Positions 10,138 through 21,895 of a DNA stretch of 64,000 bases are shown one piece after another. The translations under genes and the position numbers were made by a program. Source of the DNA: Laccaria trichodermophora. Its lineage: Eukaryota > Basidiomycota > Agaricomycetes > Agaricales > Hydnangiaceae. The notes under the pieces were generated by a model. It searched no databases. It was not told where the DNA came from and saw only the letters and a program-made list of their open reading frames with translations. How positions within the stretch are numbered: the stretch's first letter is position 1; each line of letters opens with the position of its first letter. The stretch spans positions 2,976,001 through 3,040,000 of the forward strand of contig JACTVC010000002.1 in the NCBI GenBank assembly GCA_018417955.1, in the 5' to 3' direction.

Positions 10138-13100
10138 ATGTCGCATCGGCACATTTCCCGCCAATCCGACCGCGACGTTCGTATGCAAGACCCTCCTGCT
10201 CCTGGCCATCCTCACTTGATATCCCATCCACCCCAAGCTCAACCACATCCACCCCACCACATGAACGGCAACTCATCCATCCCACCACCTTCAGGTCCCA
10301 TCTCGAATGGCTCCAACACCATCTCCCCTACGGTCGTTGCTTCCAGTGCGCCAAGTGGTGTCCACCCACCACCCTCATCCATTATTCACAAACTCAATAT
10401 TGCAAACGAGAAGACATGGCTTTTGATAGGTATGATAATTTCGTCATCTGGCTAGTCCCTACCTACACATGGATGCTAATGCTATGCTGTGCTGCATTAG
10501 GTCGAGTTGCCGAGCAGATGGGGGATTTGGAGCATGCCCTCTCCGCTTACGAAAACGCTTTGCGGCACAACCCGATGTCCTTATCGGGGTTGACGCAGGT
10601 TGCAGGCATCGCTCGGATCAAGGAGAATTATCCCAAAGTAAAGTTTTTCCTCTCCTTTCGAATTTGCCGCTGCTTTGATGCCGAGCCAATTGGTGCCGCG
10701 CCTCCGCGGATAAGAACCTCCCAAATCCTTCTGTTTGATTATGTTTTTTTTTCCGATCCAATCTGACGGGTGTCATAATTTTAGGCTATCGATTATTTCC
10801 AACGTGTTCTCGGTCTGCAAGAAGAGAACGGCGAGGTATGGAGCGCATTAGGCAAGTCTGTTTCCAGCCGTATGCTTCTTCCTATTTTTAACATCGTCTT
10901 ATCTAGGTCACTGCTACTTGATGCAGGACGACCTGCAAAAAGCTTACTCCGCCTACCAACAGGCCCTTTACCTGCTCCCAAATCCAAAGGTATGTTCTTC
11001 CACCAGTTTCTTTTACCTCCCGCTTACCTTGTTATCATTCAGGAGGACCCAAAGCTTTGGTATGGCATTGGAATACTTTATGATCGGTATGGCTCTCTCG
11101 ACCACGCCGAAGAAGCCTTCTCGTCTGTTCTTCGTATGGATAAAGGTCAGCCTTACTTCGTCGCTATCAACCTAATGCCTGTCTTGATTAATTTTAAGAT
11201 CTAGATTTTGATAAAGCAAATGAAATCCTTTTCCGGCTTGGCATCATCTACAAGCAGCAAGGAAAGTATGAGGACTCCCTTGGCTGTTTTGACCGCATTC
11301 TCCGGAACCCTCCTAGCCCTCTCGCCCATGCAGACATCTGGTTCCAAATCGGCCATGTTTACGAACAACAAAAAAACGTAAGCAGTGCTAATTATCCTTA
11401 TGTTTCTTACGATTTCACTTCTGGCCATTAGCATGTCAGCGCGAAAGATGCATATGAGCGCGTTGTCGCTGACAACCCCGGACATGCAAAGGTCCTTCAG
11501 CAGCTCGGTTGGCTTTATCACCAAGACGGCTCGTCATTCCAGAATCAAGACTTAGCAATACAATATCTCACCAAAAGCCTTGAAGCTGGTAAGTTGTACT
11601 AGATCTCTCTTACCTTGCCCATATTGACTGGCCATACTTAGATCCTTCCGACGCTCAAAGTTGGTATCTGCTCGGTCGCGCATACATGGCTGGTCAGAAG
11701 TACAACAAGGCTTATGAGGCATACCAACAAGCCGTGTACCGCGATGGCCGCAATCCGACTTTCTGGTGTTCCATCGGGGTTCTTTATTTTCAAATCAACC
11801 AGTTCCGCGATGCTCTCGACGCGTATTCCCGTGCAATCCGGATCAACCCCTACATTTCTGAGGTTTGGTTTGACCTGGGCAGCTTGTATGAGAGCTGCAA
11901 CAATCAAATCACGGATGCGATTGATGCGTACGCTCGTGCTAGCGAACTTGATCCAAACAACCCTGCCATTTCGCAGCGCTTACAATTGCTGAAGACAGCT
12001 CAAGCCACAGGTGGACAGCTCCCTGCAGCGCCTGGGCCCCAGGATGTCCATCCAACGGCATACGCAAGTGCTGTTGTCCCGCCACCGGGACTCAATGGCC
12101 CACCTCTTCTCCTCCAGTCTGCTAGCCACCGACCAGTGTTTAGAACAGACTCTCGTGGGCCATCTGCTGAGATGCCTCTCCCACCCCCTCAGGCCAACTC
12201 AGGAACACAATCGTCTCCACCTTTCAGGGGTGGACCACCACCTCCAGTCATCCTCGATGATAGCCGCCACATCCCATCACATACCCCTCTTGCTCCCATG
12301 GAAGTTGAAAGGCCGCCTCCCCACGGTCGTGACTACGCTCATCCATCTCATCGAGAACGTGATATGCCTTCGAGGGGACCTGTCAGTCATCACAACCTAC
12401 TTCTGCAACACCCTCCCCCCCAGCAACACCCCACTTCAGACGACCCGCGAAACGGGGGACATCAACACTACTTCAGACGGCCTCGATCTCGATCTCCGAC
12501 GCCCCCGTCTCATAACAACCACTCACGTTCCCCCCTCGCCTTTCAAAATTATCCGCCACCAGGTCGGCAAGCGGTTGGACCTGCTCAGCCTAGTGCCACA
12601 CCGCCACAACACTCTCCTAGACCTCATCCGTCTGTAGACCACACCCGCCCCACGGAACCAGACGGCAATTGGGATCGGCGGGCCCCCCTTGATCAACGTG
12701 ATTGGGATCGCGCTGAACGCGAGCGTCGTCCAAGACACAATGGAGAGTATCCTCCTCCCACCTCCACGCACCAGCCTTTCTATACCCCTCGTTCCCCAGG
12801 TGGACATCTTTCTCACAGCCCTTCCGAGCGCTCACCACGACCGCAAGTACCACGCTACTGGGATTCCAAGAACGCAGGAGGGCCACCTCATTCTCAGACA
12901 CATCGCCCCTCGCCTCCCCCACCTCTTCACCATGAGGGACCAAGCCGTCGATACGATCCACGATATGATGCTCGAGATGCTCGGGAGTATGGGAGTGATA
13001 ATCGTGGATATCCAGGATCTCCTGAAGGGATTCGCAATTCGATGAGAAACCCTCCACCACCACATCTCGCTATGGGTAGCAATCGCCGTTCTGAGAGTCC

Positions 13101-14192
13101 GCGCCCCTCTTCACACTTACCAGACTTAAAAGACCGTCGACGACGTTCGACGAAGGAGAAGGACCTAGAAATGCAGCCCCAAAACCAAGGTTTGCCTCAT
13201 ACGCAATTGCCCCCGCCTCATACAGCGGTTATACAAGACCCTTTGAAGAAGGAACGCCGGAAAAGGGGTCTCCACAAGCGTACAAAGGAGGAGCAAGGAG
13301 AGTCAGAAACTCCCAAGACGTTTGGTAAGTAAACATTTTCTTGAGCATCATTTGTATCTGACTATTTCAAGGTCCTGCCTCACCAGAGCCCGCCAGTTCC
13401 AATGGATCTGGTTCGTCGCGCTCGGTCCAGCCCTCTCCAACTGCTGCAGCAGCGCGTCCCCCATCCCGTGTTGTAGACGAGGACTACGATGAGGGCGTTG
13501 CTGACGCACTTATGGGCTTGGCATCTTATCGTGCTCCTGAATTGGCAGCACCATCCGATGGCCCTACTCACTCGCCAACAATTTCATCCGGCAGCCGGCA
13601 TAGCGATCCATCTCCTCAGCCACTCCAGTCCCATAGGAACTCAGTATCTTCAACGCGCAGCCACGCTTCTCCAACTTTGCAAGCAACTCAGCTCAAGAGA
13701 GCTCGCAGCCCGGGTTCAGAAGAATCTGACAACAAGCGGTCAAGGATAGAGAACAGAGTGGACGTGAAGCATAGAGTATCATCAACATCAATTGAGGGTC
13801 GCACACCAGTACCTTCGACACGCCCGTCCCCCATTCCGTTCCGCACTCAACCACACTCGCCCGAGGCACGCCAACCTCATGATTACCCTCCAAGTCCTCC
13901 CCTTCCCGCTGTTGTTCTTCCGCCTCATCCCCGTCCCATCGGTGCAGGGCTTTCACAGACGCACGGCAGCGGATCGACCTCATTGGCACTTCCGCCCATA
14001 GCCACCCTCTCTCCGGCCTCCACTGCTCCCTCCCCAAGCGCCCATGGTGATCATGAACGAATGCAAGTTGATGGGAACCGTTCGGCTTCGCCTCCTTCTC
14101 GTGTTAAGCTTCCTGATATGACACCTTCATTGAGGTCCCCCCCTGTGAAGCATACTCCTTCACCATCCTCCGATAAAAAAGAGACAGCCTAG
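10138..14192 (+). CDS. SSN6: General transcriptional corepressor Cyc8/Ssn6 (TPR protein, spliced)
   Basis: Nuclear corepressor subunit that pairs with Tup1. After a short His/Pro/Gln-rich N-terminus (MSHRHISRQSDRDVRMQDPP), tandem tetratricopeptide repeats run from about 10396 to 12000. Examples are AEQMGDLEHALSAYENALRH, HCYLMQDDLQKAYSAYQQAL, GIGILYDRYGSLDHAEEAF and GVLYFQINQFRDALDAYSRA. About ten repeats are expected in Ssn6, and the number and order fit. Several introns interrupt the TPR region; a single long exon (from 11641) then carries a low-complexity Pro/His/Ser/Arg-rich tail, with one more intron near 13325-13371 before the stop at 14192. The tail has no long polyglutamine, unlike the yeast protein. 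The tail includes a possible nuclear-localisation cluster (KKERRKRGLHKRTKEEQ). Confidence 0.92.
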
Positions 14193-14465
14193 TTTATGAA
14201 GTTTTGTCACTGATTTTTGATTTTTGAGTCTTCCATGTATATCTATCCACTTTCATCTTGCACAAGTAGACCATGGTCCATTATTGATTATTAGCCCTTT
14301 GAAGCAATATGCGTCTGCATAAGAATTGAGAAAATAATTATTCTGGACTTGGTGTTTGGCTCGAATTTGCTTTAGTCACATAAGGTGACTTTGGCCTACT
14401 TACTTCAAGTCGAATCGTTATATATCCGACAACGACCTTTTCGTACCCCTTCCTGCTTCAATGAC
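14193..14465. promoter_or_regulatory. CYC8 3' region and ERF4-like promoter
   Basis: A short spacer between two same-strand genes. It contains AT-rich 3' UTR-like sequence. The frame of the next gene is open upstream to 14385 but without an ATG before 14466. Confidence 0.4.
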
Positions 14466-15804
14466 ATGAATTTGGAACTGCTTCCAACACTTCCAGCATG
14501 TTCACTGCCTAACGAGCGATCTCCACCTCTTGTCGTGGCGGATATGGAACCTGTACCAACTCGTCGGTCTTCAAGCATTTACGATGCAGAATCTAGCTCC
14601 ACCGGAGATGCAGACGGCGAAACGACGATTTTTCAAGATAAAACTATGGTCGAGGGAAACGACGGGGAAGCAGAGGAATCACTTGCAAAGATAGGCGTCG
14701 ATACAATTCACTCAAGTTTTCAGCTGTCGGGAGTTCACACCGAGGAAAAAGCATCAGTCTCCGGCCCTAATCCCCTTCAAAACTACTTGGCGGAAAAGGA
14801 CGTCACTGAAGCAAACCACGACATCACGATAGTTGGGGAAGCAGGTGATATTGTGGACGCTAGCGGGAAACTGTTATACCCTGATGCGAGCACGAGGCCT
14901 GTTGGTTCTCGACGTGCTTCCCATCTTCGTCTAGATCTCCAGCCCCCATCTCCTCATCCATGGGACCTGGTCGACCCTCCTAATGACCACAGAAAACCGG
15001 GCTACTATTCACCATCTGCGTCGCATAATTTCCATGCCATGCAAAGCACTACGTGCGTCGTCTTCATAATTTTCAGCCTTCGAGATTGATTTTTGTGAAT
15101 AGGAATGCACGTCCACTCATACCCAAATCATCCTACTACTTTGGACCACCACCTCCAGATTCAGCTTACGGTACCGCGCCTATTGGACAAATTGGTGTTC
15201 ACCACCCTCGCGAGATCATTAGGGTCGAGAGAGACTACACTGGCGGAGAACTTATCCAATTCGCTCCTATATACCCCCTTGAGTTGGAAAACCGAGTATG
15301 TTCCCTTTATCAGATTGGCTTCTATATATGTGCTAACATTGCTCGTTTAGGTCACCCCCACGCAATTCCTCGAGTCTATTAACTCTATCAATGAACTCCT
15401 TATCTCAGCTCACAGCCTCCGACATTCCTTCCTGGACAACGTCTTAACGGTATTCAGTTTGCAACTTTCAAAGCTATTTGTCACAACACATTACGAAAAG
15501 GTGAGTTTCATTCTGGATGCGTCCTTGAGGCCAGTGACAGAGGGATGATAGGAAATGAAGCGAGTACATGATCTCATCGACGATCTGAACGCTGCGTTGT
15601 TTAACCCTGTCGGGCTTAATATCCTTTGGCCCGAAAACGTGGCCTTTCTATTCGTATGTTCAATCTGATCCCCTCTCCTTGCTGAAAACAGCTGACCAGC
15701 GCGTGCACTTTTCATCTTCACTGCCGTTCTAGCTTGAGATCGAGTACTATGTCAGTGCCCTTCACGATGAAACCAATCTGAAAACTAACATCTCGTTCCA
15801 GTGA
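14466..15804 (+). CDS. ERF4: Erf4/GCP16 (Golgin A7) family palmitoyltransferase accessory subunit (spliced)
   Basis: Partner subunit of a DHHC palmitoyltransferase (Erf2-Erf4 in yeast), acting at ER/Golgi membranes on Ras-type proteins. The first exon encodes about 200 disordered, acidic and Ser/Pro-rich residues. The conserved domain then runs through EIIRVERDYTGGELIQFAP, VTPTQFLESINSINELL, FSLQLSKLFVTTHYEKEMKR and GLNILWPENVAFLFLEIEYY. Introns follow STT, ENR, YEK and FLF. The ATG at 14466 is the first in frame; a second in-frame Met (MEPVPTRR) lies downstream. The last intron, 15751-15801, is 51 nt, in frame and free of stops, and the only coding bases after it are the TGA. The protein therefore ends LEIEYY if spliced, or gains 17 residues if retained. 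Confidence 0.82.
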
Positions 15805-16259
15805 TTCACTGCGATCTCATTTATACCTTCCACACTTTCGCGTTTTTTCCCCACCATCTCGGGATAACCTTTGTCGACCCTACTATCTTTCATCCATTTC
15901 CATTGATCTGACAACGTGGATGACGGCCCGCATTTCAGCAGGGACATACATTAGCCTTTGTTCACAAGTAATACCTAGTAGTCCACGTTGTTAATAAGAA
16001 ACAAGGTGCTCAACTTCACACTTTTTTGGGGGGTAATCAGCAGGCTGAACCATTTATGAAAAGTGCATAGGTGCTTCCACCTTTTATTCCAAGATAATAT
16101 CTGCAGATCTGATTCAGATCCATGAGCACGAGATTGATTGGCGCGTGAGCACGTGCTTCTAGGGGGATTCGCAATCGCAATAAAACATGGGACGTTTTTT
16201 CAAAGATAAATTCAACTCTTTCCTTCCCTCTCCCACTCTTCGCTTGTTGTCTTGCAGAT
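15805..16259. promoter_or_regulatory. ERF4-like 3' region and MET6 promoter with a CACGTG box
   Basis: No coding sequence is evident. The palindromic core CACGTG (inside GCACGTGC) lies at 16150-16155, about 105 bp before the MET6 ATG, and an inverted CCAAT (ATTGG) at 16137-16141. CACGTG is the core bound by Cbf1 with Met4 in yeast sulfur-amino-acid genes, so methionine-responsive control is a reasonable inference. Confidence 0.45.
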
Positions 16260-18953
16260 ATGGTTGCCTCCAGTGTGCTTGGCTTTCCCCGCATCGGTAG
16301 TTTTCTTTTTGACCATTGCGCCTTGGGTTGTCTCGACTCATCCTCCCATCACGATTGTCAGGTGCAAACCGTGAAGTGAAGAAAGCTGTTGAAGCCTACT
16401 GGGCAGGCAAAATTTCTGCAGATGCTCTCACAAAGGCTGCTGCTGAAGTGAAGAAAACCAGCTGGATCAACGTCAAGGCTAAGGGCGTCGACTTCGTCCC
16501 CAGGTCTGATCAGATCTCCATCGATTAAAAATACCTTCACTGATGATATATCGCGTTAGTGGTGAATTCTCCTTGTACGACCATGTCTTGGATCACTCTG
16601 CTGCGTTCAATGTGATCCCCACGCGATATGTCGGACTTGGACTTTCACCCCTAGACGTTTACTTTGCCATGGGTCGTGGGCGCCAGTCAGAGGGCGTCGA
16701 TGTCCCTGCTTCTGAAATGAAAAAATGGTTAGTAACTTAGTTACTGTCCGAGTTGGGGCGATGTTGATTTCTTACGTTGTCATTGAAGGTTTGACTCCAA
16801 CTATCACTTTGTCGTCCCCGAGTTCTCCGACGAAACGGACTTCAAGTTGAACTTTAACAAGGCCGTCGAGGAATTCAAGGAGGCCCAGGCCGCAGGCGTC
16901 ACCACGCGCCCCGTAGTTCTCGGGCCCATCTCATTCCTTGTCCTTGGAAAGCCTTCGAAGGAGGCTAAACCTGGCTTCCAGCCCATCAGTCTGCTTCCCA
17001 AGCTACTTTCCGTTTATAAAACTCTTTTGGCTGACCTCAAAGTTGCTGGTGCTGAATGGGTTCAGATTGACGAGCCTGTCCTTGTCCTTGACACTGCTGC
17101 TAGCCTGGGGAAGCAATTCTCCTCCGCATACGCCGAGCTTGCACCCGTATCCCCAAAGATCCTTCTCACGACCTATTTCTCTCGCCTCGATTCTAACCTT
17201 ACTTACGTGGCCAAGCTCCCCGTCGCTGGACTTCACATTGACCTTGATCGTGCCCCAGGCCAACTTGATGAAGTCATCGCGGCCGTGAAGCCCACCAGTA
17301 TCGTTCTCTCACTGGGTCTTGTTTCGGGTCGCAACATCTGGAAGACCGATTTTGCTGCCGCTATCAAGTTGGGGCAGAAGGCAATTGACGCCCTTGGACA
17401 GGATCGCGTTGTTGTCGCCACCTCTTCTTCCCTTCTTCACACTCCTGTCACTCTCGCTTCAGAGACCAAGCTGACCCCCGAACAGAAAGATTGGTTCTCC
17501 TTTGCTCTCGAGAAGGCAGGCGAAGTTGCCACAATAGCAGCTGTTCTTTCTGGCTCCCAAGATGCCAAGGTTGCTGCCGCTCTCGAAGAGAACACTGCGT
17601 CAATTGCCAAGCGCCGAGCTTTCGAGGCCAACTCTGACGACGCTGTGCGCAAGCGTGTTGCTGCCGTCACCCCAGAGCAACTCGAGCGCCAGAGTCCGTT
17701 CGCCGTTCGTAAAGAAATCCAGGCCAAGCATCTCAACCTCCCCAAATTTCCCACTACTACCATTGGCTCCTTCCCTGTATGTCGCATCCCTTTCTCCAAA
17801 ATGTTCGCTGTTAATCATTCTATATATAGCAAACCAAGGAGATTCGTCAAGCCCGTGCTAAGCTTGGCAAGGGCGAAATCACAGAGGAAGAGTACGAAGA
17901 ATTCATCAAGAAGGAAGTTGAAACTGTCGTTCGTTTCCAAGAAAGGATCGGCCTTGATCTTTTGGTTCATGGAGAACCAGAGAGGAATGACATGGTTCAG
18001 TACTTTGGTGAACAACTGCACGGGTTTGTTTTCACCCAAAACGCGTGGGTTCAGAGCTATGGCTCCCGGTGAGTTGAACGGATTCTCGTCTTTGTAATTG
18101 ATATATTGACGTATATTTTTAGATATGTACGCCCTCCCATCATCGTTTCCGATGTGTCGCGCTCTGGCCCCATGACGGTTAAATGGAGTAGCTATGCGCA
18201 AAGTCTTACGAAATTGCCTATGAAGGGCATGCTTACTGGACCCGTCACCATTCTTAACTGGTCCTTCCCTCGGGCTGACGTTTCTCGTGAACTGCAGTCC
18301 AAGCAGCTAGCACTTGCTCTCCGTGATGAAGTCATCGACCTCGAGAAGGCTGGAATCAGTGCTATCCAGGTCGACGAACCTGCCATCCGTGAAGGGGTTC
18401 GTGCTGATTAACAAATTTATCCTGTCTCTTTGCTCACATGTAACGCAGTTGCCTCTCCGTCGCTCTGACTGGGATGCTTATCTCAAGTGGGCTGTTGACT
18501 CGTTCAAACTTTCGACAGCTGGCGTCACCGATCAGCTCCAGACTCATTCCCACTTCTGCTACTCCGACTTTGATGATATTTTCCCATCCATCCAGCGTCT
18601 CGACGCTGATGTTATATCGATCGAAGCATCGAAGAGTGACATGAAGCTCCTCAACACTTTCAAACAGTATGGTTACTCTAACCAAATCGGCCCTGGTGTC
18701 TATGACATCCACTCTCCTCGTGTTCCTGGAAGCCAGGAAATCAAGGACCGACTGAAATCCATGCTTGATATCCTCCCTGACTCACTCCTGTTTGTCAATC
18801 CTGTTCGTATCTTTCTTCCTTACTTTCTCTTGCATTTCTTATATAAGAACTTTGCAGGATTGCGGGCTCAAGACCCGTGGGTGGAAGGAAACTGAAGCAT
18901 CTCTTGTTAACCTTGTTGAGGGAGCCAAGTGGGCACGCGAGAACTACGCCTAA
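16260..18953 (+). CDS. MET6: Cobalamin-independent methionine synthase (spliced)
   Basis: 5-methyltetrahydropteroyltriglutamate-homocysteine methyltransferase, a cytosolic enzyme that makes methionine without vitamin B12. The N-terminus [19 protein letters not shown] is diagnostic; exon 1 ends inside the Gly codon and the intron starts GTAGTT. A second intron (about 16504-16558) joins GVDFVP to [14 protein letters not shown]. The long central exon covers the first barrel, and [18 protein letters not shown] starts the second. All four zinc-site residues are visible: His and Cys in [10 protein letters not shown], Glu in SIEASKSDM and Cys in [13 protein letters not shown]. The stop is at 18951-18953 after [12 protein letters not shown]. 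The protein is full length, about 770 residues by inference. Codon use is strongly C-biased at third positions, as in highly expressed fungal genes. Confidence 0.96.
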
Positions 18954-19548
18954 CTATGTTTTGGCATTCCGCTTCAACAGCGTTCGCGATCTAGGTTCAA
19001 CAACCGACAAGGTCTTGGAATGATGGAGTTGTTTGTGGCTTTATAGAACCTCATACTAGCTGGTTAGGCTGAGGGGGGTTGAACGCAAACAGGTACTATT
19101 TTGAATAGCCAAGTACTGGAAGAGGAGGCGCGACATCGTTGTGTTTGTATATTGTACTAGATTTCAACAATCTTCACGGAATCAAATGTATTTTATAGTA
19201 GTGATCAAACGAGAATCACGGATTTGAGGATAGATTGTTTGTGACCCTGCTGAACCTTGTCTTGGATGGTATCGCCGACGATAAAGGACCTTCTTTTGAA
19301 ACTCTACGGTCACCGTCGGGGAAGGGTGTGAGAATATTTCGAGTCAGATGTTGCCGGATAGACAGCCGAAAGTATACGCGTCACTGACAACAACGTGACA
19401 TTGTGGTCACGACCCTTGCTTGGTAAGAGTGATATCAGCCACTATCTCGTTAGCCCACACTCAACTTTCAATAGCCATTGCCTGTCATTGCCTGTCATTG
19501 CTCCTGGTCTCCACAAGTCGTCTTCAAATAACTCTCCAGGTCCTCAGA
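18954..19548. promoter_or_regulatory. MET6 3' region and promoter of the Yap1/Pap1-like gene
   Basis: Non-coding. The frame upstream of the bZIP gene is open from 19420, but the family start is the Met at 19549. A direct repeat of CATTGCCTGT occurs near 19475-19500, just upstream of that start. Confidence 0.4.
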
Positions 19549-21420
19549 ATGGATGCCTTTCCAGACGTAACCCCCATCTGGGATTTTTCTAATCCCTCCT
19601 ACGCCCAGCTACCCGACGACGACTTTATGGCCATGCTCCAAAAGCAGTTTCCACAAGCCACAGAACCCTTGACTTTTGGGGGTTTATCTGATGCTGTCAA
19701 CCCACAGAGCATTCAGAGGCATTCTCTGCCCAGTATCACTCCGCCCTCAGAGGATAGCAGCCCAAGCCCCCCAAACTCTCACCACGACTCTCCTGACCAC
19801 GATGATGATAATTCCGCCCCAAAGCGCAAAGCCAGTATTGACGATCTTCAGGAAGGTCCAAGCCAAAAGTCCCAGCATACTTGTATGTGGATCTTCTCAA
19901 GCTTTCGTCTTCTTAACCTCATATTTTTATAGTGAACAATGACAGAAAGGCGGGCGCAACTGGAACTCGACGCAAGTCGACCGGTAATGCAGCCACTGTG
20001 AGTAAAAATCATTTTTCTTTTTCTTTCTGAAAGTCTTGACGCCTGTAAAGCCAAAGGATGAGGGTCGCCTCATGAAGCGTAAGGAACAGAACCGTGCCGC
20101 TCAGCGTGCTTTCAGAGAGCGGAAGGAGAAGCACGTAAAGGATGTACGCATATCTCCAATATTTTCTATCATCATTTTCTCCTATTAACCCCCCCCCCCC
20201 TTTTGCATAGCTGGAAGATAAAGTGGCAGCCCTTGAAGCAAAAAATGAGGAAGCAGTGCACGAAAATGAGAATCTTCGAGATTTACTGACTCAACTTCAA
20301 AACGAAAATCTGGTTCTACAGCAAACTTCCTTCACCTTTTCTGTACCCAAGAATGCAGCGAGTAGTGTCGATCCTGCCAGGGGAACGTACTCCACTGATT
20401 TTGGCTCGACGCGTTCCCCAATTGCGTCCACATCAACTGCATCTCCGCCAAAATTGACAAATCCACTGGATTGGAGTTCACTGACGGCCTTTGACCCTTC
20501 CATGCTCAACCTTCTTGACGATGGCCTTCCACAACCAACGGCCACAGAAGGCGCCATGCAAATGGATTTCGGTTTCGGTAGCAACAGCACAGGCCTTTCA
20601 TCCAACTCGCCATACACAACAATCGCTAGCAACCCATCCTTTATGACTTTCGCTTCGGCGTTTGATACTACAATGTCACCGCCGTCCGTAGATGCAAACC
20701 CAACCGCCTCCACCAGCAATTCGGGTAATAACACCTACAACTTTGATATGAATAATTTGTCGACATGGGGAACTTCTCCACAACCTAATAATAATCAAGA
20801 ATTCGACGATCTGTTGTCAGGATATTTGGGAAACACGAACAACAACGTTGACTTCTCCTTTATGAACACACCGTCACTGAGCCCCATCTCACACCAGTCA
20901 AACAAGCCCTCCCCCGCAGCCTCTTCATCGTCATCGTCACCATCTTTCAGCGGTTCCGACCCTCTCTTTAGCTCGCCAAGAGAGAGTTTGACGTCGGATT
21001 CGGACACAGGACACGATGAAAGCGAGTGCCCCAAGACAAGATCGGATCTGTTGAGGAAGATCGTTGAGACGGGACCTTCACCATTTGGTCCCCCTATGCC
21101 TCTTCGCAAGAGGACGGACAGCGTCTCGGGTTCCATGATCACATGTGCAGGGTCAAGTTTCCCAAAGACAGTCAAGAGCGACCAAAACATCGAGGTTTTA
21201 AGCGCATGGCGAAGTATCACTTCAAATCCCAATTTCAAGGTCTGTTTATTTTTCAGCCGTGCGATATGGGGGAGATCAATGTTCATATTTGGATGTGTAG
21301 GACACGGATATCAATACTTTGTGTCAAGAATTCACTTCCAAGGCACGTTGTGACGGGACAAAGGTTGTATTGGAGCCACAGGGCGTGCATTCAATACTCG
21401 AGTCTCTGTCCAAGAAGTAG
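19549..21420 (+). CDS. Yap1/Pap1-type bZIP stress transcription factor (spliced)
   Basis: AP-1-like regulator expected to respond to oxidants by nuclear retention. After an acidic N-terminus (MDAFPDVTPIWDFSNPSY) the basic region reads RKEQNRAAQRAFRERKEKHV with the NxxAQxxFR core, followed by leucine-zipper heptads (LEDKVAALEAKNEEAVHEN). The middle is Ser/Asn/Thr-rich. The C-terminus has the fungal PAP1 domain: SECPKTRSDLLRKI, NIEVLSAWRSITSNPNFK, then after an intron DTDINTLCQEFTSKARCDGT. Introns follow QHT, GNAAT, HVKD and NPNFK. I see only four cysteines in the whole protein, all C-terminal, and VLSAW stands where Yap1/Pap1 have CSExW. Redox sensing, if present, must use a reduced cysteine set. 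A run of 12 C at 20189-20200 lies in the third intron. Confidence 0.88.
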
Positions 21421-21895
21421 AGCGAGTCGCAGCCAGACGTTCACACACACTATCCCGAGATCAAGCTTGTTCATAGCTGTTGGGCAGGCTGGTTCTCCGA
21501 TATTGTCAAACCATGAGATTAGACTTCAACGTCTATGCTCTGGTTTTATCGGATTTTCTCTCCGGCGGTTCTATCAAAGTACTTCGCATCGGCGTCCTCT
21601 GTTTTTCTTTGCATGGTTTTTTTTGCTTATCTACCCGGCCCCCCCTAGCCAAGTGATGTCTATAAATACCTGTATCTATTCAGGTCAGGATTGGGACCAG
21701 TCAATTTCGTAATACTCAAAAGTTATGCATGTATTACGTATCGCACAGTATCGGGAAAAGAGAAATGACATTTCGTTTACGTCGACAGATGAAAGGTACA
21801 GATATACAATCAAAAAGTACATGTAACGGAAGTATTACGAAGGGATTTGCAAAAAAAAAAAGAGCGATGCGACAACCCGAAATCCCCAACATCAA
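21421..21895. other. Intergenic region between convergent bZIP and STH1/SNF2 genes
   Basis: This region of 475 bp holds only 3' UTR-type sequence. An A run of 11 occurs near 21850-21860. The + frames here are continuations of antisense or out-of-phase reading and carry no recognisable domain. Confidence 0.45.
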
